DNA of 51,000 bases from Cryptomeria japonica (taxonomy: Eukaryota > Streptophyta > Pinopsida > Cupressales > Cupressaceae): contig NC_081405.1 in the NCBI RefSeq assembly GCF_030272615.1, positions 474,939,508-474,990,507 of the forward strand, written 5' to 3'. Below are positions 1-9,722 of this stretch, piece by piece. Position numbers and translations under genes: made by a program. Position 1 is the first letter of the stretch. Each line of letters starts with the position of its first letter. Below the pieces are notes generated by a model. That model had not been told where the DNA came from and ran no database searches. It saw only the letters and a program-made list of their open reading frames with translations.

Positions 1-1230
1 TGTGGGGCAGATATCGTTATGATTCAAGAAACAAAAATTTTCAGAGGTGTCTAATTCTCAACCTTTTTCAAAAAGGAAAAATTGGAAGTATATTGCTTCT
101 CAATCTATTGGTGCGTCAAGTGGGCTGGCAATTCTATGGAAGGAGTCCAGTTTTAAGTTTTTTAGCATTGTTGTCAAGGAAAATTATATTCAAGCCCAGG
201 TTCAATCCTAGAATATTGTCTTTCACTTGATTTTAGTCTATGGACCCTCTTCAACATTGGCCAAGAAACTCTTATGGGAATCTATTTCCTTGTCTTTGGC
301 AACCCTCCTGGATGTTCCTTTCATTATTGGAGGAGATTTTAATGCAGTTCTTTTTGTTAAGGACAAGGTAGGTGGTATCATTCCACCTTTAAAGACAATG
401 CAAGACTTTAACGAGTTTGTGGTGAAAAATGGTCTAAAAGACTATGTTCCTTTGAATGGAAATGTCACTTGGACAAATAGGAGATCTGGATTTCTTCACA
501 TAGTGGAGCATCCAGATAGGTTTTTTGTCAACCCAACCTAGGGTAGTTTGTTCGGTCTTCCCCAAGAAAAATTATGCCTTTGATAGGGTCAGATCATTTT
601 CCCTTTCTAGTTGAAGTTCCTCTCACCCCTTTATGATTCAAATTTGCTGGTGTATTCAAGTTCAAACAAATGTGGTTTGAAGATGCTTCTTTCTTGCCAC
701 AACTGTAGGATTGGTGGAGGAATGTACCTTTTTTCAAGGCTCTAGGATGTTTTATTTTTACAAGAAAATGCTTTGGTTGAAAACTCAAATCAAATATTGG
801 AACATCCTAATGCTTATAAAAAATTTGAAATTGAAGATTGACCTGGAACTGAAAATTGTTGAGCTCAAAGAAGAAATTATTCAGTTTGGTATCAATGAAC
901 AGTCTTACTTTGATCAGATTCAGCTTAATCTTGAACTGCAAGAAGTCCTTCAAAGAGAAGAAATTTATGGAGACAAAGATCTAGAGAAACTTGGTTACAT
1001 GAAGGAGATAAGAACGCAAAGTATTTTCATTTGTTGGCCAAGATGAAAAGGGCTTCTAATTCCATTAATCAGATTAAGGATATCGTTGGTACTATCCTGA
1101 CTCTTATGGAGGACATCATGGATGAGGTAGTCTCATTCTTCTCTTCATTATTATCAGGTCTAGACAACTTATTGGATGCAACTAAGCTAAATTCGAAGGA
1201 AATGATTCAAAATATCCCTTCATTAGTATC
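1..1230 (+). pseudogene. LINE-A segment 1: ORF2 endonuclease domain, decayed
   Basis: This is the 5' part of a plant L1-type LINE ORF2. The first bases encode the start of an APE-type endonuclease (ADIVMIQETK, with the catalytic E). A frameshift follows, and then an open stretch at 227-541 with the GDFNAVL motif and a late TWTNRR motif typical of the fold. Around 585-600 the GSDHFP end of the domain is visible in another frame. The linker to the reverse transcriptase (711-1230) is broken by several frameshifts. The coding sequence stops abruptly at 1230 because Gypsy-A is inserted there; it resumes at 25389. The family role is to nick the target DNA and prime reverse transcription. This copy cannot make protein. 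Confidence 0.9.
1226..1230. repeat. Gypsy-A target-site duplication, left copy (GTATC)
   Basis: GTATC immediately precedes the TG that opens the left LTR. The same five bases follow the right LTR at 25384-25388. Removing the element plus one copy rejoins the LINE-A reading frame, which independently supports the boundary. Confidence 0.88.
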
Positions 1231-2073
1231 TGCATATGGTGAAAATGGATAGTACAATCAACAATATTGAAAGACTAACAAAGATCTAACCACAAAACCA
1301 TAGTCTAACAATGAAAGTAATCCACCATACACAAATGAAGATACCTAAGATCATGCAAATAAACAAAATAAACCAAATATACCATTCACATGTCTAGTAG
1401 GGTTGCAATCTCCATTTATTCCTATCTTCATTGATCTTGTTTGATATATTTGCTCTCAGATTTTATGTGTGCACAAGAGCTCAACAAAGAACGAAAATGT
1501 GGTTGATAGCTTGATCGCAAGAAGGCTTGATTGTGTCATTAGTTAGTTGGATTGATTAGGGTTGATAATGAAGGAAGTATCCTCTTATATAGAGAACAAT
1601 GTAAGAAATGGAGGGATAAGATTAAGAGGTGTAAAGGATAAATAGTTGGTTAGGATTAAAGGGTAGGTAGAGGAAATAATTAAATGATAAAGGGAGTAGG
1701 TAAGAGAATAATTAAGATATGAGTGACATGTGTCATGGGTAGAAAAGCCTAATGAATTAATTAAATAAATAAAGATTTATTTAATTAATAAAATAAGTGG
1801 GATCAATTAAATAAATAAAATATTTATATAATTTAGGAAAAAGACAATTTAAATAAATAAAGGTATTTATTTAAATGAGGAAAGGCTTAGAAGAGGATTA
1901 ATGAATTAATTAAATAAATAAGAATTTATTTAATTAATAGAAGACTTAGGATAAAATAATTAATCCCTTTATGGCATTAGATGAACCGGTTGATGAAGCT
2001 AATGAAGATGAAGACATTGAAGATGAAGTGGACTTGGAAGGTGAACTAGACAAGACAATTTTAGGTATCTACA
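1231..2073 (-). repeat. Gypsy-A 3' LTR
   Basis: It is about 840 bp and aligns along nearly its whole length with 24602-25383. It begins TGCATATGG and ends GGTATCTACA on the + strand, so on the element's strand it begins TGTAGATACC. About 14 differences from the partner are visible in the first 183 bp. Near 1958-2050 it has some 85 bp of GA-rich sequence where the partner has only about 25 bp. The rest is AT-rich with repeated TTAATTAAATAAATAA words. Confidence 0.87.
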
Positions 2074-2096
2074 TTTTGCCCCTCTTTGAGACAATG
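2074..2096 (-). promoter_or_regulatory. Gypsy-A polypurine tract
   Basis: Read on the minus strand, AAAGAGGGGCAAAA runs directly into the LTR start TGTAGATACC. This is the expected plus-strand primer and fixes the orientation of the element. The same tract occurs in Gypsy-B at 38652-38672. Confidence 0.8.
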
Positions 2097-2413
2097 CAAC
2101 TTGTCGCATTGGCTCAAAGAAGATAAGATGAACTGATAAAAAGTTGCCCCATGATGGGAATGATATGCCCCCTCAACAGATTGGATGAAAATGTTTGAAA
2201 AGATCGCAAACAATCTCTCAATAAGAAAGAAAGTCTAGAAAGGATTGACAAGATAGGGTGACAAGGTCATGTAGCAAAAAGAGTGACATGGGAGACTAGG
2301 GTTAAGTAGCCTATAAGATAAGGCCATAAGGAAAACATCCTCATTTGCATCCACACACTTAAGAGATCAGAGTGCAGAGAAAGAGCTTAGAGCAGTTAGA
2401 GCAGGCAACAACG
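2097..2413. other. Gypsy-A non-coding stretch 5' of the PMD gene
   Basis: There is no ORF of note. Purine-rich sequence is followed at about 2305-2400 by a less AT-biased stretch (CCTATAAGATAAGG, then a run of AGAG/AGCTTAGAG words). It could be the promoter and 5' untranslated region of the PMD gene that starts at 2414. This is position-based inference. Confidence 0.35.
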
Positions 2414-4958
2414 ATGGATAGAGTTCACAGATTCAATCGAGTCCGATGCTATCAGAGACCAGACAACATGGGTGAGTCGATAAGTACCTCAAAGCCACTT
2501 TGTATGTTTTTGCATTTATTGTTGTCATTAATGAATTTTAGAGTAGATTAAAAAAAAACACAAGATCGGTGTTTTGCACTAGAAACGCATCTAGGTCAGT
2601 GCTAGGCAAGGATAGTCGCGTCTACGTTAATTTTGGTCTCGTTTATGAATGTAATCATGTCTATGTTCAGTAAGGATGCGTCTATGTGCAGAAAAAATGT
2701 TTGTGTCACAAAGGCACATTTATCTAGGGCAACAATGCGTCTATGATGTTCAAGCGCATCTAGGAAAAAAAGCACGTTTGGGTTGATAAAAACCACATCT
2801 GCTTTGTAAAAACGTGTTTGTGTCTAAGTGGGCACAAGTCAACAATTATGTGATGAACATATGTTGTCAATTAGATAAGTTGTTGAGAGGATACACTCAA
2901 GCAGGTGCCCTAGGAAGACAAAGTGAGAGATAGGCTAGAATTGACAATTCTGTGATAAAGAAACATTGCTAATTGGATAAGATGCTGAGAGGATACACTC
3001 AAACAGGGCCTCTAAATAGGATCAAGTGCAATGTGATGAACATATACACTAGGATGCAGTGCCATGTGATAAACATAATCACTAAGATAGAAGTAGCACT
3101 ATATGATGAACATGAGTACCACTAGGATTGACATGATTGGTTTGCTTGGATGCAGGAGTACTTGCCCCAGATAGAGTCACGAGAGATATTAATTGTGACA
3201 TAGAGGTTACGACCAGAGTTGATCTTTGAGGAGCGGGAAGTTATCGAGGGTATGGGATTGAGACACATCATGAATTTGCCTGAGATTCGAGCGAACTAAG
3301 GATTACTAACTGCTCTAGTAGAGAGATGGTACTCTAAGACCTGTTTGTTCATTTGTCGATTGGCGAGATGTCAGTCACTTTAGAGGATGCTTACAGGATT
3401 TTGAGGATGCCAATCCACGACAAGCTAGTGTCATATGACTGAGAGGGTGACAGGGATGCACTGAGATGAGTCTTTGGTGACTCAGAGCTGGGATGTTATG
3501 CTAGCTATTGGATGCAGACTACCAACATTATTCGAAGGAGTGATTAGAGGTTACTTGTGTCCAGATAGGGCGACACGGGGTATGGTTGTTGGCTGGGGGA
3601 GGAATCTAGAGACACTAGTGATACAACATATTAGATATGTATGGGGTCCATGTGTATTAGAACATTTGTATCATGAGATTCACCAAATTGTGTATCTCGG
3701 TGGTTGTGGGTTAGGTTGCGGGGTGACTCTACTACAAGTGTGGTCATATGAGCACATTGCAGTGACTAGACCTATTCACTTTAGAGGGAGAGGACATGGA
3801 CAGTCCTATGCACACTTATACAGTATGATCACTTCCCAGCCATGGATTGGGAAGGTGGACTATTGGAGATGGGTTATTGATGACATAGATAGTGTCATAT
3901 GGAGACCCTATCTTGACTGTGAGGACTGGGAGGAGGACACCACTGAGCTACCATATGTTTTCAGGAGCAGGTATTTGATTGGGTGGATGCCTTATATACT
4001 AGGTAAGCATCTGACTGACAGGGTCTGTAGGGAGTTTGCGCGGCAGTAGAGGATGCCTCGGGGATCTAGCAAATTTGCACAGACAGTGCAGGAGCAGGCT
4101 CACTAGGGGTCGATTTTGTCCTATGATGTTGTGGTGACACAATTTGAGTAGATGGTTCTAATGCATTGGGATTTACTGAGGGATGTAGTTGATGCAAGTA
4201 CATATGCAGAGTATGATGCTTATTTTCTAGGACATCTTGTATCGAGGTTGACAGATCCACATGAGCTTGTGGCAGTAGAGGATGACAATGATGAGAATGA
4301 TGATGATAGGGGTGGAGGGAGACAAAGGAGACAGAGGAGAGGAGCAATGAGGGGGGTGGTGAGGGGTAGGGGTGGACAAAGGGATGCTGGAGAGAGGGAT
4401 GAGGAGAGATAGGATCCATAGGGAGGGAGGCCACTAAGATTGTTGAGGGGTAGAGGAGGACAAGTACTACATGTTGGTGGACACGTACAGGGTGAGATGC
4501 TAGCACTACGAGAGATTGCAATAGGACAGGCTGATGAGATCAAGGATCTCTAGAGAGAGGTGATTCAATTAAGGTGACAGTTAGTAGAGATGCAGGGAGA
4601 GGATCAAGCCATCCAGAGGTATATTGAGGTCGAGGAGGCACTGAGGGCAAGCAGGAGAGCAACTGAGGACATAGGGGCTGGATATGCATATGACTTACGG
4701 GTAGGAGAGGAGATAGCCTACTTGAGAGATTTGTACTATGCAACTATTCCTCCAGAGCTGAGGGCTAGGAGCTTCAGGAGAGCTTCCAGGACGACTACCA
4801 TAAGGGGAGGGGATAGACGATAGGCATCCAGTGGCAGAGTTATGGGTCCACCCACACCACCAGGAGGAGGAGACAAAGGAGGGGATCCTAGAGCAGGGAC
4901 TTCGAGAGCTCAGATTCCTTTCAGGCCAGCTGGCTCCGAGGGAGGGTCTTCATCATAG
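2414..4958 (+). pseudogene. Antisense plant-mobile-domain (PMD) gene carried by Gypsy-A
   Basis: Reading opposite to its host element, this encodes a PMD protein of the kind found in MAIN-like genes and TE-borne copies. From about 3215 the frame shows RPELIFEERE, a leucine-rich entry helix, ALVERWYSKTC (LVERW hallmark) and VTLEDAYRILRMP. The ORF at 3474-4049 has GYLCPDRATRG, YVWGPCVLEHLY, VTLLQVWSYEHI and IWRPY, all family landmarks. Downstream come an acidic then RG-rich tail (4260-4410) and a helical, charged segment (4590-4800). A short upstream exon (ATG at 2414, donor G|GTGAGT after 2471) could splice to an acceptor TGCAG at 3151-3155; the phase-1 join gives a plausible N-terminus. Stops near 3298, 3349 and 3438, plus frameshifts, make it a pseudogene. 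PMD function is unclear; in MAIN proteins it is linked to silencing and genome stability. Confidence 0.82.
2580..2835. repeat. Degenerate short-motif array (GCGTCTATG-like)
   Basis: A word like GCGTCTATG or CGCATCTAGG recurs roughly every 15-30 bases, for example at about 2586, 2616, 2690, 2728 and 2755. It lies within the proposed PMD intron. Similar CG-containing words recur in the Gypsy-A leader. Confidence 0.55.
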
Positions 4959-6680
4959 CTCTCTTGGACCCAATTTTGTATCAATTTTTGTATGATGATG
5001 TAGACACCTTTGGGTGATTTTGTAGCCTTATGAGATGTTGACATCATTGTATCATGACACTTATTATATATATATATATACACACACATGAGATGACTCA
5101 TCCTTGCAGCAACTATATGCATGTGTTCCTATTTAATGTTCTATATGCTTTACGATGATTTTATGATGCTTATGATATAGATGCAAATATGTACATGATG
5201 GAATGCAATATGTTTTTGTTCTTTTCTGCTTTTATATGATGCAAATGTGAATGTACTATATGTAAATGGATGTATGATTATTAACATGCTATAATTATTT
5301 ACATGATGAGAATTCATGATGTGTATATGATATACTAATCAGTGGTGTGTCTAGGATGTGATGCAATTATGATATCTATATGTATGTATGAAATGAAATA
5401 TGTTAAAATGTGCTGATGCAGGTGAATACTACATGAAATACATATATTTTTGGCATGTCATTATACTCAGTCATGTGATAGCGGGCTACACGAACTCAGG
5501 GAAGGACAATGGAGGTCAATCACGAAAGGGGAAAGTAAGGTAGAAGATATGAAAGTGAAAGAGCTTCTTGTGCTTTATCATCATTGAGCTTTATTATGGG
5601 AAATAGGTTATGACAATCTCGGTATAGGTTCGACCCAAAATGTCATTGTACCCATTTGCATGGAGATTAGACAGTCACAAACAAGGAATGCCCCAGTTCA
5701 CACTAGACTCATAGTGTCCTCATATCATTGGATAAGTCATAGCATTACTAAGAGACAATCCATAGACAACAAAATAATAGGTGAACATACCCCATCCTCG
5801 CCTTTCTAGTCAAAGACATCTTGGAGATAGAATCTCTAGCTCGAGACATCCTAGAAAAGATAAAAGAGATGTCACCAAAAGATAAAATCAAAAGAAAACC
5901 AAGACTTGACACCAACACACAATGAAATCCTCAAGTTATTTTTGTTTCTTGCCACATATGCTAATCATGTTTGATTTGATCACAATGTTATCCTGATAAA
6001 GGACAAATGGTGCTAAAAACCATGTTGTTGCCAAAGTATGCTGAAAGATTGGATTTTTTGAAAGCCCACTGCTGCTTTTATCTTATCTGAAACTGATACT
6101 TTATTGCGAAGAAGATCGGAACTTTATTGCGTATTGACGATGCAAATGACTTTTATTGCGAATTACGCGTGAAAAGGAGGAATGAAAAGATGATGCTCCT
6201 TAAAACATGCGATGCTCAATGTACCACTTCCATCACTAGATTTAGGATTTTGCCCCAGTTGTAGATTGGAACTAATTTATTATGGAAGGAAAAGATGAAA
6301 AGGGAGGAGTTTATTATGAATGGCTAACCAATCTTAGGTAGATCAATAACAAGCCATGATGGGAATGGATAAGTTTATTATGGATGGATAGGTTGTGAGT
6401 GTGTGTAAAGTGAAAGGATGAGATTGAATCTTGAAGGAGGGAGGAGCAATGTCTCTACACATGGTGTCGGTAACCCGGTTTTCACCATGGTACTTGCCCA
6501 GGGCGCCACCAGAGTGGTTTTCACCATTGGACGAATTTAATTCTCTTTACTTTTTTTTTATTTTTCAATTTTTTTTCTGTCACAAGGTGCCTGTTTGCTA
6601 GGTTTTCACCAAGTAATGATTTTTATTTTTTATATTTTTTTAACTTTTTTGTATTTTTGACAATGGAATATTCTGAAAAA
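4959..6680. other. Gypsy-A non-coding spacer between PMD and the fused ORF
   Basis: No supported gene. It holds a TA/CA microsatellite at about 5064-5089, AT-rich sequence with many ATGATG words (5140-5460), and a stretch at about 5570-5830 that weakly resembles Gypsy-B 39005-39330 (shared wording such as CATCATTGAGCTTTATTA). Near 6466-6620 the word GGTTTTCACCA occurs three times, beside T-rich runs. Confidence 0.5.
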
Positions 6681-7855
6681 CTATGTATAAAACCTGCAAA
6701 GGTGTATGTTGTTAATAGGATCCTCCAAAGGTTCTCCATATGGTGTTGAGAGCTGATATGCACCTGATCCATAGACTATTGTGATGATGTAAGAACCAAG
6801 CCAATTTGGTTTGAACTTGCCCTTCTCTCTGTCTTGTTGATTTTTAGGATTTTCTCTAAGAACTAAGTCACCCACCTCAAATGTGTGAGGCTTTACCTTA
6901 TGATTATAGTTGCATATTTCCTTAATTGAATGATGTGTTGCTTCATTTATTGTCTTCCTTGATGAAGGAACTAAGGTAGAATTACTAATATGTGGACTAT
7001 GTAGGCCCATATGCGTGTCACCTAAAGAAGTTTGGGCATCCCTGATAACAAAGTCCTTCAAGGAAGTTTCATTAAAGGTCCACTGATGTGATGTATCACC
7101 AAAAGGGAATGGATATGTGGAACAAGTGGATGAGGAATGAAGGCTTATGATTGCGAAAAGAAGTGAAAGTAGGATGACATGATGGAGACTTAGGATCAAC
7201 AAGTACGCTTTTTGACTTAAAATTGTAGAACTTTTGCCCCCAGTTATTTTAATATTAGGGGAGATCATCTCTTGCTCTTTTTCTTTCATAGGATTTTTAT
7301 CCTTGACCTTGATTTTTTCAGAGTCCAATAGCTTTTGATTTTGATTTGGACTAAAGGCCTTTTCTTTATTTTTGACTTTTAGATTTTTCTTTTCATAGCT
7401 TGAGTTTTGATCCCCAATAAGTAAGGGGTTTTGCAATTCTTGTTGATCCAAATCTATAAGTGGAGTGGAAATAGAATGAGAGGATGATATGGTAAGGCTA
7501 TATGAGTTCTCAAGAGGGTTTTCAATATATTCAATAGATTCTTTGTTGGAACCACTCTTAGGACTATTGATATCAAGAGTTGCTTGCACCGCTAGAGGAG
7601 ATTTGCATTCAGACTTAGTAGCCACAACACTAGGTGGTTCACACCTAATTCCTTGAGATTGCAAATTGTTTGTAGGTTTTTCCTGTTGACTAAATGTCTT
7701 AGGAGATAGTGGGAGTTGATCAACATGAAATATGTACTCACCACATCCCATGTCTTTAAACTTGAATTTTTCTTTGAGCTCTGCTTGCTTTGATGTAGAA
7801 CGTTTTAATGATTCTGGATCCACATATGTTGAAGATGGAACAACTTCTTGATTGA
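6681..7855 (-). pseudogene. Gypsy-A fused ORF: pol linker, membrane-like segment, integrase C-terminus
   Basis: The frame is open for about 390 codons, which is unusual in this decayed window. It starts in frame at the LINE-B junction and continues the polyprotein downstream of the retropepsin. Its N-terminal part (VDPESLKRSTSKQ) is a charged linker. Then comes a Ser/Asn/Lys-rich region, and near residues 208-230 a strongly hydrophobic stretch (LLILSLHHVILLSLLFAII) that could span a membrane. The last 65 residues hold VGDLVLRENP, KFKPNWLGSYIIT and YGEPLEDPINNIHLCRFY, the GPY/F-type C-terminal module of Ty3/gypsy integrases, with GPY altered to GSY. RT, RNase H and the integrase zinc and DDE domains that should lie between are missing. 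An internal deletion is the simplest origin. Confidence 0.75.
7848..7855. repeat. LINE-B target-site duplication, left copy (TTGATTGA)
   Basis: TTGATTGA occurs here, a few bases beyond the LINE-B tail, and again at 15361-15368 next to its 5' end. Deleting LINE-B with one copy lets the Gypsy-A polyprotein frame pass from the retropepsin side into the fused ORF. Confidence 0.7.
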
Positions 7856-7861
7856 CTAGGA

Positions 7862-7870
7862 TTTTTTTTT
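7862..7870 (-). other. LINE-B 3' poly(A) tract
   Basis: Nine consecutive T residues on the + strand (A on the element strand) lie about 6 bases from the target duplication and mark the 3' end of LINE-B. The preceding 150 bases (7871-8020) read as an untranslated region. Confidence 0.7.
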
Positions 7871-8027
7871 ATTAAGCAAAAATAGGAAACAAAAGAGAGC
7901 CTAGGACTTAGAAACAAGACTGGCTGCAAACCAAGAGCAACAAAAACCCAGCAACCACCGAAAGACCAGCAAGAGGCCAATGAGATGCTGGAAAAAACAA
8001 CAACACATGCCAACTACTTAAAAATAT

Positions 8028-9442
8028 CTAAAGCTTGGGAGGCCTCCTTCTCAAGCAGCAACATAGCCTTGGCAGCTTCCTTAAGGTCCAACAGATCCTG
8101 TGGAAGAGACTCAAAGTCAACTTTGAACTTGAGGCCCCATCATCAATTTCCAGATCCATAACATTTTTCTCATTATGAATACTCTCCAGCCTGGTAACCA
8201 AAGCATTCATGTTGACCGCAGAAACTTTCATCATAGCTGCATTATTCTCCATTATTTTCTTCATCCCTTCCTCAACTTGCATCATCTTATGGCTGATCTC
8301 ATTGTTCTTCTCTTTAATAGTTCCACAACCTCACCGTTCTTCTTTAAAATCTCTAACATCATATTTTTCTCCCCCATGGTCCAAGTAGCATACTCATTTG
8401 TATCCTGAGCTACCCTCTTATTATTCGCCATCTACCTATCTTTTTGTAGTTTAAGCCCCCCCTCTTCAATTTTAGCATTTGTGGCTCTAAGTTTTAAGTT
8501 TAGAGTCTTAATTTCATGGAACGTCCACCTATTGAAATGGTACTGATCAACCGCGAAGCTCCTAGCAGTTCCCAATATGTCAATCAGGGTATCTAGCTTG
8601 TCCTGTAAGTCCTCAGAGTCTAGATCCATCAGCTATGAATCTTGTTCATCATACTCATTCAGAGATAACTTACCCTCCTCCTTAGGATCAACCATATCAT
8701 CCATGGAATTATCTTCTAATCTAGGAAGTGAACTAGCATTCTCCTCCTCCTCAGAGTCAGACTCCCCATTGTCATTACTAGGTTCATACTCCTTATCAAC
8801 CCCCAAATTGTTTTGAATTTGCTTAGCCCTAACCTTACAGAACTCATAAATCATGAGGATAAGGCCTTGATGGGCAAGAGGGCTAGCTTTAGGATTTTTA
8901 ATGAAATCTACCACATTATCGTTCAAAGAAAATGCAAGATAATAAGGGACATAGATCTTAATGCCATGGCAAAAATGGTTTAAAAGGACAAAAAGATAGT
9001 TTTAGATTTTAGTAAACCTACCATCGACAATGACATACTCCATAATTGCCCTAAGCATTTTCCTCCAAAAACGTTTAATTTGAAGAGGGGTAAAGTAAGA
9101 TTTGTTTTACTTTACCAAGTTATCCCTCTCCACATTAGACTTTGGGAAGGTCTTCACGACATTGTCAGACAACTTCCTATCCTTGAAGAACTTCACTCCT
9201 TCCATAGACATTCTCGTAACCTCCGCAATTAGCTCCTCATCCAGTTTGAAAGTTTGGTCAAATAGGGTAACTTTCTTCTTAGAACAACCCTTAACAAAGG
9301 CTTTGGAGGCATGATCCTTCTTTCCATGCAGCTTCTCCATGAAACTTGCCACACCTCCCTTCTGCAGCCTCCTCCAAATTTTCGTTTCCTTCTTCCAGGC
9401 CTGGCAACTCGGGGGTTCAATCTTATTAATATTACCACCCAT
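8028..9442 (-). pseudogene. LINE-B ORF3: unrecognised protein downstream of RNase H
   Basis: One frame stays readable from the ATG at 9442 to about 8350, interrupted only by stops (near 9107, 9006, 8633 and 8432); a frameshift then leads into 8285-8028. The first ~230 residues look like a folded domain, with KLDEELIAEVTRMSMEGVKFF, FTPLQIKRFWRKMLRAIMEY, DGRF and a hydrophobic YYLAFSLNDNVVDFI block. An acidic stretch (SDSEEEENASS) and then coiled-coil-like helices rich in Leu, Lys and Glu follow (8629-8200). I do not recognise the family with certainty. The N-terminal block resembles, from memory, uncharacterised TE-associated plant proteins. It lies inside LINE-B by the TSD and poly(A) evidence, so it is probably cargo of the LINE or a captured gene. 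It has no RT or nucleic-acid motif I can see. Confidence 0.6.
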
Positions 9443-9722
9443 GGTGATGACCAGCCCAAAGATATCAGTCACACTCACACTCTGGAAACCTTGACAGTGT
9501 AAATAGGGTAAATGAGTGCTAAGAGACTCGACAGATAAAACCACCCAGAAAGAGTGTGAAAAGAGCCAGATCATCCTGCCTAGAAGTTTCCCCCTATCAG
9601 AATAATAATTTCCATTCCTTCTCTCATTAAGTACAATCATTATTAGATAGGGGGGGATTGATACCATTAATTTGATCAAATAATAAGTGCCCCTTCACCT
9701 CAAAAGGTAATGATCCTTCATT

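Noticed and set aside
1231-2073. Similarity of 1231-2073 to 24602-25383 as a segmental duplication
   Set aside because: TG start, polypurine tract, primer-site position, TSD and the resuming LINE-A frame all show an LTR pair.
3474-4823. PMD ORF as a normal host gene
   Set aside because: It lies inside Gypsy-A between the fused ORF and the 3' LTR, has stops and frameshifts, and PMD genes are often carried by transposons.
7756-8013. 85-codon ORF rich in Phe, Ser and Val on the minus strand
   Set aside because: It spans the LINE-B 3' untranslated region, poly(A) tract and the Gypsy-A junction, so it cannot be a real gene.
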